Below are positions 25,617-37,275 of a stretch of DNA of 64,000 nt, piece by piece. Each line of letters begins with the position of its first letter. The stretch's first letter is position 1. Position numbers and translations under genes: made by a program. This stretch comes from Pleurostoma richardsiae. Taxonomy: Eukaryota; Ascomycota; Sordariomycetes; Calosphaeriales; Pleurostomataceae. Where the stretch lies: the NCBI GenBank assembly GCA_030052745.1, contig JANBVO010000032.1, forward strand, positions 248,001-312,000, given 5' to 3'. The notes under the pieces are model-generated. The model saw nothing but the letters and a program-made list of their open reading frames with translations, made no database searches and was not told where the DNA came from.

Positions 25617-26829
25617 TCAGTACGGCATCACTCCGGCGAGCTTCAACACCTGCTCCGACTCCACCGGCTCGTGGACTGGCCTTGACCTGATATAAGTCTC
25701 AGGTTTCCCGAGCCGCTCCTGCTGAGAGCCGTTCGGGTATATGTTCGCGTGCGGCCAATGGGTCTGGGGACGCAAGTCAGCAGCGGCATCTAGTGAGACG
25801 AGGATCGCAAGCTTACCGTCCCAGTCCTGTCGTGGAACAGCTTCTTCTTCATGGCCAGATCTTCGGCGGAGGCATACGATGCTGGCGAGTAGCAGATATC
25901 TGCGACAGCGGGTCAGCAATACATAACGACGACTGCTTGGTCTTGAGGAAACCTACACAGGACAGACCGCACCGCGTCGCTCTGCGGCAGAGTGTTGTAG
26001 TGCACCGTCCTCGAGTCCCAGAGAATCAGGTCGCCTGGCTCGGCGCAGACCTTGACAACCTCACACCCTCTGGCCTTGAACCACTCCACCTCCTCTTCCG
26101 TGAACCCGAACCAGTCCGCAGGTCCCCACGTCTGGCGCTTGCCGTCGTGGGTCTTGAAAAACTTCTCGTTTATGGCGCTCGACCCCTTCAGCACGATCAG
26201 TCCGCCATCGCGGGGCCCGTTGGGGGTCAGGTTGAGGATGCCCTGGACGCACTGCAGGCCCCTGCGCAGAGGGCTCTGGTCAACGTGCGGCCAGGCTCCT
26301 ATCGGGGGCCGGTCGGGGGCGGGGAGTGTCAGATTGACGCCGTCGAAGGAGACGAGGAGGTCGTCCGTGGCCCAGAGCTTCGCGAATGACTCGACAATCT
26401 TTGGCTCCCTGATCGGGTTATCAGGGGGTGAATGTCGGAAGGGGAGACAAGAGAGGAGCTACTCACGTCCGGGCTTCCCAGAAGAACTTCTCGTGTGACA
26501 CCGCGTACCCGTGGTACATCCCACTCCTGATGTGGAAGTCGTCTGATCAGCCATAGTAGTTCACACAGGGAGGAGGAAGGACACTTGGAAGGACAGACGC
26601 ACTTGACGTGAGCAGGCAGGTTCGCAGGGCCCCATGTTGACTTGTCATCTTTCTTGAACCCGTACGGAAACGTCTCGAGCCACTCGAAGAGACTGTCGAG
26701 GTAGTACTGGGCCCGCTCGGGCGTGATGACGCCCTTGACGACGGCGAAGCCGTCGCGGATGAGGTCGTCTCGCCAGTCGCAGTAGCTGGCGGCCGTGTCG
26801 ATTACGGGCTCGTGCTCGTAGCTCCCCAT
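25617..26829 (-). CDS. Phytanoyl-CoA dioxygenase (PhyH)-like 2-oxoglutarate/Fe(II) oxygenase
   Basis: Predicted non-haem iron oxygenase that would couple 2-oxoglutarate decarboxylation to hydroxylation of an unknown substrate. Five exons in transcript order: 26829..26603, 26526..26467, 26408..25957, 25899..25817, 25763..25617, giving 322 aa. The introns are 76, 58, 57 and 53 bp, all GT-AG with matching phases. The iron-binding facial triad is visible as H137-x-D139 (AWPHVDQSP) and distal H232 (SRTVHYN). R243, eleven residues later, is the likely 2-oxoglutarate carboxylate ligand. The conserved SGMYHGYAVSHEKFFWEAR block is typical of fungal members. The C terminus (VMPY) is not a peroxisomal SKL-type signal and no signal peptide is seen, so it is probably cytosolic. 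It is divergent from the MFS transporter and likely co-regulated with it. The family is certain; the substrate is unknown. Confidence 0.9.
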
Positions 26830-26948
26830 GGTGAAGTGTACGGGATGCCGAGATCAGCTAAGGCCCACTTCTTGGTTATCTATGTGTTTACAAAGGCGCA
26901 AGGGGCATCTTGAGCCGACATGCTCGAAGCAGCTCTTATCTACTGGCG

Positions 26949-26955
26949 TTATATA
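26949..26955 (-). promoter_or_regulatory. TATA box of the PhyH-like oxygenase gene
   Basis: TATATAA read on the minus strand, 120 bp upstream of the oxygenase start codon at 26829. Spacing is normal for a fungal gene with a short leader. Confidence 0.5.
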
Positions 26956-26995
26956 CCACCTCTCGAGCCAGCCGCTCAGTATTCACCCGGCAATG

Positions 26996-27006
26996 CGGAG
27001 TATCCG
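26996..27006. promoter_or_regulatory. CGG-N5-CCG, candidate Zn2Cys6 site
   Basis: Inverted CGG half-sites separated by five bases (AGTAT). This is the standard architecture bound by dimeric Gal4-type Zn2Cys6 proteins, one of which is encoded 1.4 kb away. A further CGG pair (CGG-N6-CGG) lies at 27008-27019. Binding is inferred. Confidence 0.4.
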
Positions 27007-27025
27007 CCGGCAGTTGCGGCTCGGG

Positions 27026-27136
27026 CGAGTCACGGGCGACTTCTGAACGGCGGCTTTATATTCAGGCGTCGCTCCATTGGCTGCTGGAGGCGGAGATTCC
27101 CCCTTTCAGTCACGGACTCGGACGAGACACGGGCGA
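27026..27136 (+). repeat. Imperfect 14-bp direct repeat in the divergent promoter
   Basis: CGAGTCACGGGCGA at 27026-27039 recurs with one mismatch as CGAGACACGGGCGA at 27123-27136, 97 bp apart and in the same orientation. Two copies in one short promoter suggest a regulator-binding site. Each copy contains a CGG-free GGGCGA core, so it may serve a factor other than a zinc-cluster protein. Confidence 0.5.
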
Positions 27137-27185
27137 GTTTCCGCACTAAGATTTCTCACCGAGCTCGCTGATTGGTGTCGACGCT

Positions 27186-27264
27186 AGAGATATCGCGAGC
27201 AGGAGTCAAGCCCAGTGTCGTGCTTCAGTTGGGTCCAATCTAGATCCTATGTCGCGATATCTCT
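27186..27264. repeat. Perfect 13-bp inverted repeat upstream of the MFS TATA box
   Basis: AGAGATATCGCGA at 27186-27198 and its exact reverse complement TCGCGATATCTCT at 27252-27264, separated by 53 bp. The right arm ends 15 bp before the TATAAA of the transporter gene. The arms contain GATATC and TCGCGA palindromic cores. The position suggests a pair of operator-like sites; alternatively it may form a stem in the DNA. Confidence 0.6.
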
Positions 27265-27279
27265 CTCGATCAAGGGCCC

Positions 27280-27285
27280 TATAAA
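27280..27285 (+). promoter_or_regulatory. TATA box of the MFS transporter gene
   Basis: TATAAA in the context CCCTATAAAGCC, about 100 bp upstream of the start codon at 27388. It immediately follows the inverted repeat. Confidence 0.55.
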
Positions 27286-27387
27286 GCCGGGGATGCAGGA
27301 CGGAATGGAGAATCGTACCACATCTCGCTGTCCGCCTACGGCTTACCCCCTCCACCACCGCCACCACCACCAACTGCCCCGTGAACC

Positions 27388-29098
27388 ATGACCGTCCCCG
27401 CCCCGGACAAGCCATCCGCGCTTACCGCGGCCGTGAGCGCCGCGCCGCTGCCGTGGTGGCGCGATGCCGGGCTGCGGAAGCTCATCTTCTGGCAGTCGTG
27501 GATCCTCGTCTCGCAAATGGTCGTCGGCTACGACGAGGTCATCGTCGGGACCTTCCAGGCCATGGACCCGTGGCAGAAGGGTGCGCATGAACCACTGATG
27601 CCGTCTCCTTAGCACTACCTTCTCTTCGCGGTGTAACATGTACTGACGCACCTTGGCGCAGCGATGGGTTACCCGTCCTCCGAGATGCTGGGGCTCATCA
27701 CCGCCATCACTTTCGTCGGCGGCTTCGTCGGGGCCATCTTCGCCGCCCTCCCCGCGGACCGGTTTGGCCGCCGGCCCGCCATCATGGGCGGATCGTTCCT
27801 GTGCATCGTCGGCTCCGTCCTGCAGGCCGCGGCGCCGAACAGGAACGTCTTCATTGGCGGCCGGCTGGTCCTGGGCGTGGGCATTAGCTTCACGACGAGC
27901 GCCGGGCCCAGCCTGCTGAACGAGCTGGGGCATCCGCGCCTTAGAGGAAAGATGGCGTCGATGGTAAGCTCTAGTCCATGACCGCTTAGAAATCCCTTGC
28001 ATGTAAACTTACGCTCTTCGCGAGGCATAGTTCAACGTGCTGTGGTACCTCGGATCCATCATCGCCGCCTGGCTCACCTTCGGAACCGGCCACCTTTCCA
28101 CGCAGTGGTCGTGGCGCATCCCCTCCATCGTGCAGGCCGTGTTCCCGCTGCTCGTCATGGTCGCCGTGGTCTTCATGCCCGAGTCCCCGCGGTGGCTGTA
28201 CGCCAGGGGCCGCCACGAGGAGGCGCGGCGCGTGCTGGTGACGTACCACGCCAACGGCGACGAGCACAGCGAGGTCGTGGGCGTCGAGCTCGAGGAGATC
28301 GCGGCAGCGCTGGCGCTGGAGCGGGAGACGCAGGTCGCGTCGTGGGCCAACACGCTCCGGCACCGGCCCAACCGGCGGCGCTTCGGCATCGTGCTGTCGG
28401 TCGCGGTGCTGACGCTGTGGAACGGCCAGGGCGTCATCTCGTACTACTTCTCGCCCATCCTCGACAGCGTCGGCATCACCGACACGTCCCAGCAGACGGG
28501 CATCAACGGCGGCATGGCCATCTGGAACCTGCTCTGCTCCGTGGCCGGCGCCCTGCTCGCCGACCGCGTCGGCCGCCGCCCGCTGTGGCTGATCTCCTTC
28601 GCCGGCATGATCGCCGCCAACGTGCCCCTGACCGTCTCGAGCGCCATGTACGACCAGCACGGCTCGAAGGGCGCCGCCTACGCCACCATCGTCTTCCTCT
28701 TCCTGTACAACGCCGCCTTCAACATCGCCTGCAACCCCCTGCTGTACTGCTACACCCCCGAGATCCTGCCCTACGGCATCCGCAGCCGCGGACTGGCCCT
28801 GCAGATCCTGGCGTCCCAGGCCGCGCTCACCGTCAACCAGTACGTCAACCCCATCGCGCTGGACCGCATCGGGTACTGGTACTTCGTCTTCTACCTCGGC
28901 ATGCTCATCCTGGGGTTCGCGCTCATCTACTTCACCTTCCCGGAGACCAAGGGGTACACGCTCGAGGAGCTGGGCATGCTGTTCGACGAGGGCTTTGATG
29001 TCCGGCCGAAGCACACGGCGGTGCTGGAGGCGGAGGAGCTGGATGGACCTGGCGGGCAGAAGGAGGGTGAGAAGGTCGTGAAGACGCTGGAGTGTTAA
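27388..29098 (+). CDS. MFS sugar transporter (sugar porter family, lactose-permease-like)
   Basis: Plasma-membrane proton/sugar symporter with a 12-helix fold. Exons are 27388..27580, 27662..27963 and 28031..29098, giving 520 aa; the introns are 81 and 67 bp with GTGCGC and GTAAGC donors. Sugar-porter signatures are present in order: D97-R-F-G-R-R102 in the loop after helix 2, GGRLVLGVGISF, PESPRW at 215-220, NGQGVISYYFSPIL, ADRVGRRP in the second half, and PETKGYTLEEL close to the C terminus. The family includes fungal lactose/cellodextrin-type permeases, but motifs alone do not fix the substrate. It shares a compact promoter with the PhyH-like oxygenase, so the transported compound may be the oxygenase substrate or its precursor (inference). 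Confidence 0.93.
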
Positions 29099-30013
29099 GA
29101 GGTATCTTTCGGCATTAGGTGCCGGATGATAACGGGAACGAAGAGCCTCCGTCGGATGCTCCGACGGGCAGGCTGGAGACCAAGTTTAGAGACATGGCGG
29201 ATTCCCCTTATTTTCATAGAGGAACTTGAGTGTCAAACTACCACTGTCGGACACACGAGAGTAAGCAGGTCGAGTAGATCGCAGTCACGATTCTTCTATC
29301 TACCTCTCCCAACTCTGTGCCGGGGAGTCAAAGGCCATTTCAGTTAGAGAAGCCAAGCGAAAATCTCTCTGCTCCCTCACGAGCAAACGTGCCCCGTGCC
29401 TGCCCACACTTTATCACATCAACTGCCCTCAGCTCATCACAGATCCCATGCTAGATCCCTTCCATTCAACCCCCATGCCAGAAGGAGCGTCGAGAGCGGG
29501 TTCAGCTCAAAAGGAGATACAGGCAAAGCCAGGCTTCCAGCCCTCTGAAAAAGGGGAGGGTCGAGAAGGTATGTAGGGAGGGCCACATGTGGTAATAGTA
29601 GAAACAAATAAAACATTAATTGCTGTCGTGAAGTCGTGAAGAAGGCTGAAATGAAGAACACACTTATCAAGACAGGGGCACACCAGTTAGCAACTGTCAG
29701 CTTTTCCACTATCCTCTTCGTGAACGACTGGCCAGCCACTACTGATCTGTGGATGACCACCTCTCGCATCTCGCCCCTCACAGGCTCAGCCTTCGACGCG
29801 TCTAAAATCATCGGTGAAAGCAGTGCTTTGCTGCCGGGCGGTGGGACACGCCTCTGTGGGCGGTCTATCCGTCGGAGTGCCTATCCTGACCTGAACGCCA
29901 ATGCTTGCCCTAAGTCGAAAATCAATTATCCCTCAACCATTCGAAGCCTTCAAACGCCGGCAATGCTCTACGTCTCGTCCACCATCCTGGGGTATCGATT
30001 CCTTCCAAACAGA
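29099..30013. other. Intergenic region between convergent MFS and RAX2 genes
   Basis: About 0.9 kb holding the 3' UTRs of the two convergent genes. An A/T-richer stretch lies near 29600-29700. No coding frame, tRNA or repeat is supported. Confidence 0.6.
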
Positions 30014-33000
30014 TCACACACGCGGCACTCCGGGTGTTCGCTGGCCCAACGATTGTAAGAGCTCCTGGGGCGGTATTCTCTGAAGACCACTGCCACGGTC
30101 GAACATCGATGTAGGGGCCGGCACGTAACCTTCACGCTTCTTGCGAATACGGTCTATAAGCAGGCCGGCGAGCACAAGAAGCAGTGTGAACACGAGCGCA
30201 ATACCGAGACTGATGAGCACGACTGCTACAAGCGGAAGGTGATGGCCCCCTACAAATTTGTGTCAGCAAAGAACAGCTATACTCGGCTTGAAGAAGAGCC
30301 TTCCACATACCCTTGCTCGAGAAGAAATTCTGCTTTTCGGTGAAGATCTTCGCAATTGTGCCCGCCGTATCCCCAGTGTTGGTCGTCAACACGTAAGGGC
30401 TGAACGTGGTGCCGTTGAACAGCGCTGCGCTTGTTGAGCCGAAACCGGGCAGGACTATGTGCCCAGTCAACACGAGGACTTGGCTGTTGTCAACGAGAGG
30501 AGAGTCGTCATGGTCCTCCGTAAGGCTAAACATTTGCAGAGAGCGAATGTCGGTGCCAGACTCGAGCGTCTCTCCCGCCGAGTTCCAGTCCGAACCGTCG
30601 TACTTCATCAGGTACACGGAGCCGTTGGACGCTGTGCCCGCCACCCAGATTTGTTTGCCGTCAGAAGACGCAGCCGTCAAAACATCGACAGGGCCAGGAA
30701 GTGCCTCGACACCAGAGAAGCCTGTCCAGGTCTGCTTGGATGCATCGTATGATGCGAGGAAGATAGAGGAAGTGTCATTGACGGTCAGGTTGCCGCCCGC
30801 GACGAGAGTAGAATCGCTGCTCCACGCCATGGAGCTCACAGCGCCAGCCAAGTTAAGCCCGGGCCTGTTCCATTGGCCCGTGGAGGTGCTGAAGAGGCAG
30901 ACGGCGGGACAGCCTAACGAACCTGCGGATTCAAAAGAGCCACCAACGTACACGTCACCAGTGTTGGGGCGAACCTCGATCGAGGTGACCGTGTTGTTAC
31001 CGCCGTTTAGAGATGGCGGCTGGGTGTTGTATGCATTGGTGAGGAGATTGAAAGAGACCAACCCAGTCACACTCGCGCCGTTGACCGTGCCATTGATATT
31101 GCCACCAGCGAATAGATCGTCTCCATGAACAGCCAGAGCGACGAAGGTCGAGGCCTCAGTTATTCCGGAACCAAGACCTGAGACGACGGTGCTGCTGTCT
31201 GAGCTGTTGATGAAAACGACATTATTGACCGTAGAGCCATTCGATGCCGTTGCAGAGAAATGACCCCCAAGTATGGTGATGTTGCGATTCCCGCTGCTGT
31301 AAAAAGCACCAGTAACAACACCTGAGACGGTGGTAGCATCAAGAGTAGCCCGTTTGGCCAAGCTGGAAGATGTCGTCGCTGCACTAGCCTGAATCTTGAC
31401 AGGAAACTGGCCCAAGCTCTCGGAAAGAGTGGACGCGCCGTTTGCACTGAGGCTTGAAGAAGACAGAGACCCTGCATACAACGCACCGCCTCCGGGAACA
31501 TCCAGAATGCTCGTTGACAGCATACCATCGATAGCCTCGACAGAGAGATTCAGATTCCTGAGCCAGTTGCCCTGAGACGGGACCCATATCCCAAAACCAT
31601 CGGCTGTCAGAGCTTCGTTGCTGTCGAATGCCTCAAGCTGCGTGAAATCTCCAGTGACACTGATAACAAGCTCTGGACTAGTGCCGGTGACGTTCATTGT
31701 CAGAGGGACAACAGATCGGACAAGCCCATCTACACCAGCTCCGAGGGGACTCCAGGTATCTTTTGAGGTGTCATACAGAGCGACGTTGTTCAGGCCGGTC
31801 GCAGTCTCGTCCAGCGTATTCGAGAATGACCCCCCAACGTAAAGGCTCGTGCCATTGACATACATGGACAGGACCTGACCATTGAGACCGCCTCCAAGAC
31901 TGTTCGTAGAAGCATCATTGCTGTTGATAGCAACGATATTCTTAGCCTTGCTCGACGTGAAGTTACCGCCAATGTAGGTGACGTGGCCGGAAGTGACGAG
32001 GCTGGTCACAGCAGAGCCGGTCGAGAATCCCATACCTAGCTCATCAAAGGCGGAATTCTCAAAGTCACTGGCGTTGACGACCGAGGATGTTGGATCGTAC
32101 TCGAACAGACCGTTTAGTCCACTGGTGGAGTTGAGGAGGGTGAAACCAACACGCTGCGCAACGAAGGTTAGGTTAGTAAGACCCTGGTCATTCTTCGGGG
32201 TCATGGTAACAGTTGGTCTGAATGAGCTAGAGCTGGCTTCGATAAAGCCGAAGTAGATCTGGTCGTATTTATCAAAGTCATTGGTTTGGTAGATGGTTGT
32301 GTTGATCGGGACCGCGTCAACGGTACCCGTAGGTGCCATGGTTCCAGTGATGTCGACCTGACCACGAGATCCACAAGTGTTGTCCTGGCGGCATCCAGGA
32401 GTGTACATGTTGACCGAGTAGTATCCAGATTCTCGGATATCCGGTGAGAACTCTACCGAAGCTGAGGAAGAGGTTATATCGCCCGTCAGCTGGGCAGTCA
32501 GATACTCGGAATTGCTGTTGTGTGACGGGGTGACGACCCATGGACCCGTCTGGGTGGCGTTCGACGCAGTTGAGAGGCCCGCACAACTTGGCTCGTTGAA
32601 ATCGTTGATTGCGTAGGCGAAGATATCATTCTCGAAGAGCTCGATACCGTTCAACCCGCCTCCACTCCCGTACCAAGCTGATATGTCAATCCTGAACTCG
32701 TTCATCCCGACGACATTGACAAAATGGAAGTCCTGGAATGTGAGACTCGAGTTGTTGCTCAGAGGGCATTCACTCGTGCACGTCGTATTCTGGCCGGTGG
32801 CCGGGTCGATGTACGTGAAGTTCATGATGCCGTTGAGCGGCAAAGCCGTGAACCGCCAAGTCCTCGTTCCGCGCCCGTCCTGGTGCGTGTTGTAGAGCCT
32901 CAGCTTAGTAGGCTGAAACCCGAAGTTCATCGTCGCCTGCCAGAAACCGGCCGTGTTGTCCTCGAGCAACCAGGTATTGCCTGAGCCATCTTCGCCGCTC

Positions 33001-33797
33001 GTCTTGCAAATGATGTTCTGTGGGTCACTGAATCCCTGCGTCGTAGTCGAGGAACCAGTCGTGATATTGGCCGAGGACAGGTTGATGATCTGCTCATCTG
33101 GGTTGGTCGGCGTAGTCGCGTTTCCTAAACCTGTGAAGCTACCTCCGAAGATGATATGACCGTTAGATGCTTTCGTTATGGAGGTGACCGGTCCATTAAA
33201 GCCGGCAAACGGAAGGTTCGTCCAGCCGCTGTTGGCGACCCAAGCAATGGCGTTGGTGGAATCTGCGCCCTTGAAGTTACCCCCGACGTAGACGGCATTC
33301 GTATCCTGATCACAGAGAACGGAGTTGACCTGTCCGGAAAGACCTGCCAAGGGGGTGGTCTCCGTGGTGTTGATATTGTAGAGTGCGATGGCCGTAGACT
33401 GCGAATCAGCCAGACTCGTGAAGTTGCCGCCAATGATCACACCCTGCACTGCGCCGTCCTGGGTTATGAAGGTGCACATGGTCTGAATCGAGGCGTCGGT
33501 CTTGACGATAGGGGCAAAGACGCCGTTTGGCAACCGCACCAGCAGCGACTGTGTGCCATTTGTGCTAGAACTGTTCTCGTTCTGCTCCTCGAACTGGAAC
33601 AGAGATATGCCGGTGAAGTCGCCTGCTATACCAACCTGACCGAGGTCCGAGAGGTCGACGTTTGAGGGCGGTGCTGGAGTGAAGGAGATTGCTTGTGATA
33701 TCGGTATAGATGCGAAGGAAGAGAATGTGAGGATGGTGCCGAAGATTGACGATGCCCGTCCCTGCGCGCCATGGCGCCAGCGCAGAGGAAGTCGCAT
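30014..33797 (-). CDS. rax2: RAX2, cortical polarity landmark glycoprotein
   Basis: Type I membrane protein that marks sites of polarised growth and septation; in yeast Rax2 works with Rax1 in bipolar budding. Exons in transcript order are 33797..30311 and 30249..30014, giving 1240 aa. The 61-bp intron (GTATGT...TGTAG, branch GCTGAC) lies just before the membrane segment. An N-terminal basic/hydrophobic signal sequence spans about residues 1-37. It is followed by a very long ectodomain with many NxT/NxS glycosylation sites and repeated beta-propeller-like motifs (VYVGGNF, IIFGGSFTG, TYIGGNFTS, LYVGGSFSN). The transmembrane helix is residues 1169-1194 (starting LVAVVLISLG), and a cytoplasmic tail of 46 residues begins RIRKKREGY. 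Length and architecture match fungal Rax2. It stands convergent to the MFS gene. Confidence 0.95.
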
Positions 33798-36700
33798 GGC
33801 GCAAAGCCGGTCGCAGGGAAGCCGTTGACAATTGATCCGTCGTCGCCTGAGTTGAAGCTGGCCGCAGTCTCAGATTTGCTGCGGAAGCGGGCCAGCTTTC
33901 ACGGATCGCAGAGAAATGTCGCTATGACCGAGCTCGGGCCATGTCAGGATTGTGCGAACACGAGGTGGATAATTCGCGCTCGAGGAGGGCTTGATTGCTA
34001 GGCGATGGTGACGGCTAAGAGGGTGAAGCTGCAGTGCGGTCGCACGGGTATCGAGGAGAAGTCGGAAGGAGAATTGTAGCGATGGTGCAATGAGTGTCGG
34101 GCGACGGTGATCGATCGATATTAGAAGATTAATTTCGCGGTGCCTCGAAGGGGGTTCGTCCTTTTCGCCGCAGACTAGGAAGTAACTAGACTTTAGAGCT
34201 GTTGTAAGTATTCCGGTTGCTCGATGCTGTCTGAGATGAAGCCGAGCGAACGAATTGAACAGGGAGGGCTGAGAGAGTGTGGGTTGGAGAACGAAGGGAA
34301 TGGATGGGTTTGTTTGGTTTGGTTTTGTTGTGGCTGAGAAACTTGATTTGGAGGAGGGAAGGAATGGGAGCGATGATGTGTGGTCCACCTCACTCACTCG
34401 CTCACTCACCTCGCCTGCTGCTGCTACTGCGCGCCGGCCCAGGAACGAACGTTGATGGTACGGAGGTCGGTACGTCCCCACTTCCAGAACACACTTCCCG
34501 AGAGATTGCGGTCAGGGCACCTGTGTGCGTCTGGCGAATCAGCGGCGTGGAAAATGAGCAGGCTAAACTGTGTTCAGTTAGCGCAGGATAGAGTGCAACG
34601 CCTCGACACGTTATCGCAGACACGCTGCCACAGTACCTAGTTGGGTACCTGAAGGTACGCGATGCAGATATACGGAATACATACCAGGTATCCTGTGATT
34701 TGGAGAACTTGCCTTCAGGGTAGAATGTCCTCAAGAGATCAAGGAGACTCGTCTTCAATTGAGAAGAGAAGCTCGAGAAGCTTGCTGAAGCTGGTCGCAC
34801 GCGTCCCTCTGCAGGGTTCTTCAAGCTGTGCCTCGCGCAGTCGGATATTGCTCCGGCTGTGTGTGCTCAGGAGGTACTTGCACGTAATGGGTCTAGACTG
34901 CGCAGGTGGGTGCAACGTCCCTCGTCTCTTCGGGTAGTCGTGGCACGATCGCAATCACTTGTCTCGGGAAGGTCAAAGAGCAAAAGCCACACGCAATCCC
35001 TCCTTGCGTAATGGCAGGCGATCTGGTGACGTCTAACTTGTCGCAAAGTCAATATCGGTGCTGTGTGTGTAGTATAAAAGATCGGATTCAGTGGGTGAGT
35101 GGTATGGGTGGCTCTAGTTGACTCGTGATGCAGTCGAAGTTGTAGTAGAGGTCGCAATGGTATTTTGCGACTTTGCTTGCTTGCTGGTGTGGTTAGGTAG
35201 TCAATGGATGATTTGAAAATGAGTGGAATGTCTTCACACATGTGTGACGACGAAGGGTGTGACAAGCGAGGCTGGGTATTTCGAGATGGCGTCGTCCGTC
35301 CAAGGCAGGCAACTCTCAGAATTACCACCTTGCACCACTTCATCCCCGTGTGTGTCGTTTCCTGGTCCTGATCTTGGTCGGGGCATCACTGTCAGAGATC
35401 CTCTTGATCGAAAACATGGGGCTGTCAGATCAGGGGTCGGGTCGCTTACGTTGAGGCGACTGACTGCCTCGGGAGGTCAAACGAGCCCCAGGAAATCCAC
35501 GAGAGGAAAAAGCGTCAAAGAATGTAATCTGTACTCCAAGGGTGGTGGTGTGCACACGGAATATCGACAGCCAGCAGGGTTGGCGGGCAGCGGCGGCACA
35601 AGCTTGATGCCAACCACCTTTTACCCCAACGTGAATCCGGAGATGTTTCTAAAGAAGCAAGAGAGTGACAAAGATGGCGTTGAATGAATGGACAGAAGCT
35701 GTGCTTCCCTCGTCCACATCTGCTTCTTCTCATGCAGACGAGATGCTCCCTCCCAAATTGACTCTCTTCGCCAGGACAAGGAATCCCTTCAATGCGGTTC
35801 CCCCACAGACGGACGAAGCGAGAGAAAGGAGAACGAAAAGAAAAGTCATGACATTTGAGAGAGCAACCTAAGAGACGTATCCCAACCGGCCATTCGGGGT
35901 CCGGCATGTGAGCAATTCAGGGGTGCAACGCAACCACAAGCGGGCGGAGTTCTCGGCCTCAGCCAACAGCAATGTCGCAGACTGTCTCACAGGGGCTTCT
36001 GGGGCCAGATGAGCCACACCACTTCCATCTCGCCAGATCCCCAGATGTCAAAAGACGGCATCTCACTGGTCCCGGTGGTCAGCCTCTAACACTGCCAGAT
36101 CCACACAGAAAAGGGCGGGTGCAGATGTCCATCCCCTTTTACACCATTAGCACAACACCATGCAATTCGCTGCTGCGAAACTGTTTATATTCCGTCTATC
36201 CAAGTCTTAATGAACCGAACATGATGACCATCTCGATGAAACGGAGAGGAGACCCTTGCCCGGACACCCCTTTCCCGCTAGTCTCGTAAGGCAGAGCCCG
36301 GCTGCAATCACACCTCCTTGCGTCATGGCACTGCACCAAGGGTGAAACTTCGGATGGAACTTGAGCCTCCCTGCGCAAGATGACAACCTCCAAGAGGGTC
36401 CGACCTTGGCCTCATGATGCTTCATTAGACAGTAATGAGGCGCTCTCATGGAAATAGGCATCTCTTCTATGTCTTGAGAAGAGGAGGAGGCGCCCGCCTG
36501 TTCGATCTAGGCAGCGGTGATGCGAGGTTGTCTGCGTCGATCCGGCAGGCCACGAAGCAAGATCCGGGGATTCCACGTCAATGCCATGATAACCACACCC
36601 AACTACCTGGAAAACTCGCCCGCCGGCCGATCTTGGCGTTTCCGTGTCTAAAGCAGAGCATTACGCTGTCGCCTTATGGTTACTGGCCAACCTCTGCCTA

Positions 36701-37218
36701 GCGATGTTCACAAGGCGGATTGTAGTAGTCCTCTCCGTTCTACGCTTTCACATCGCGAGGTCCCAGAAGGTGATCACGCTCCGATGAGTCTGTTTCGACA
36801 CAAGTCAATGCCGTGCTTGTTTCTCTCCACTATCGAGGTTCTGCTTGGTACGGCAGACCGAGCCGCTCTATAGATATTATCACAGGGGCCGCATTTTGGT
36901 ACCGAAGCCGAGCCTCACAACGTCATAATGCCCCTGGTATCATGGTGCAACGAATCTGCTGGCGGTATAAACGTAAAGGCGGGCCGATGGCTCGTGAGTG
37001 CCAAACAGAGTAACCATGGTTTTCGTCTTGAGGGCTCGCCCGGGTCGTGTCGAAACTCCGCTACCGCTGCTGAGAGGTTCAAGGGTCCCGTTTGGTTTCT
37101 ATCGTTACGATAGGGAAACGAACAAGCTATAATGGACAGTCAAACTAGTATTGCTCACAGTCCATTAGGCTGGTGTTGTGGAGATATATGGATGGCCTCT
37201 TATATGACCGACAACAAT

Positions 37219-37251
37219 CTTAAAAATGACACTAAGGTAGCTATTTTTAAG
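37219..37251. repeat. Perfect 9-bp inverted repeat downstream of LCL3
   Basis: CTTAAAAAT at 37219-37227 pairs with ATTTTTAAG at 37243-37251 across a 15-base loop. It lies about 190 bp beyond the LCL3 stop codon, within the probable 3' UTR or termination region of that minus-strand gene. Confidence 0.55.
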
Positions 37252-37256
37252 CTCTT

Positions 37257-37275
37257 GAAGCTCTGGTAGAGCTTC
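37257..37275. terminator. 8-bp stem with 3-base loop downstream of LCL3
   Basis: GAAGCTCT-GGT-AGAGCTTC is a perfect hairpin, only 6 bp from the preceding inverted repeat. Eukaryotic termination does not rely on hairpins, so the label is a position-based guess. The structure could instead stabilise or destabilise the LCL3 mRNA 3' end. Confidence 0.25.

Larger units (their letters stand above)
26830..27387. promoter_or_regulatory. Shared divergent promoter of the oxygenase and the MFS transporter
   Basis: 558 bp between two head-to-head start codons. It holds a TATATAA element on the minus strand at 26949-26955 (120 bp from the oxygenase ATG) and TATAAA on the plus strand at 27280-27285 (about 100 bp from the transporter ATG). 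Between them lie CGG-N5-CCG at 26996-27006, a near-perfect 14-bp direct repeat and a perfect 13-bp inverted repeat, listed separately. Such density of sites suggests tight co-regulation, plausibly by the neighbouring Zn2Cys6 protein. Confidence 0.7.

Noticed and set aside
27986-29014. Minus-strand open frame of 342 codons opposite the MFS gene
   Set aside because: Antisense shadow of exon 3 of the transporter, whose sugar-porter motifs are unmistakable; the antisense peptide is a low-complexity Asp/Val/Gly/His-rich product.
33870-34481. Minus-strand open frame of 203 codons upstream of RAX2
   Set aside because: Composition (Ser, Pro, His, Leu) is that of a pyrimidine-rich leader; not in frame with the RAX2 signal peptide and without any domain.
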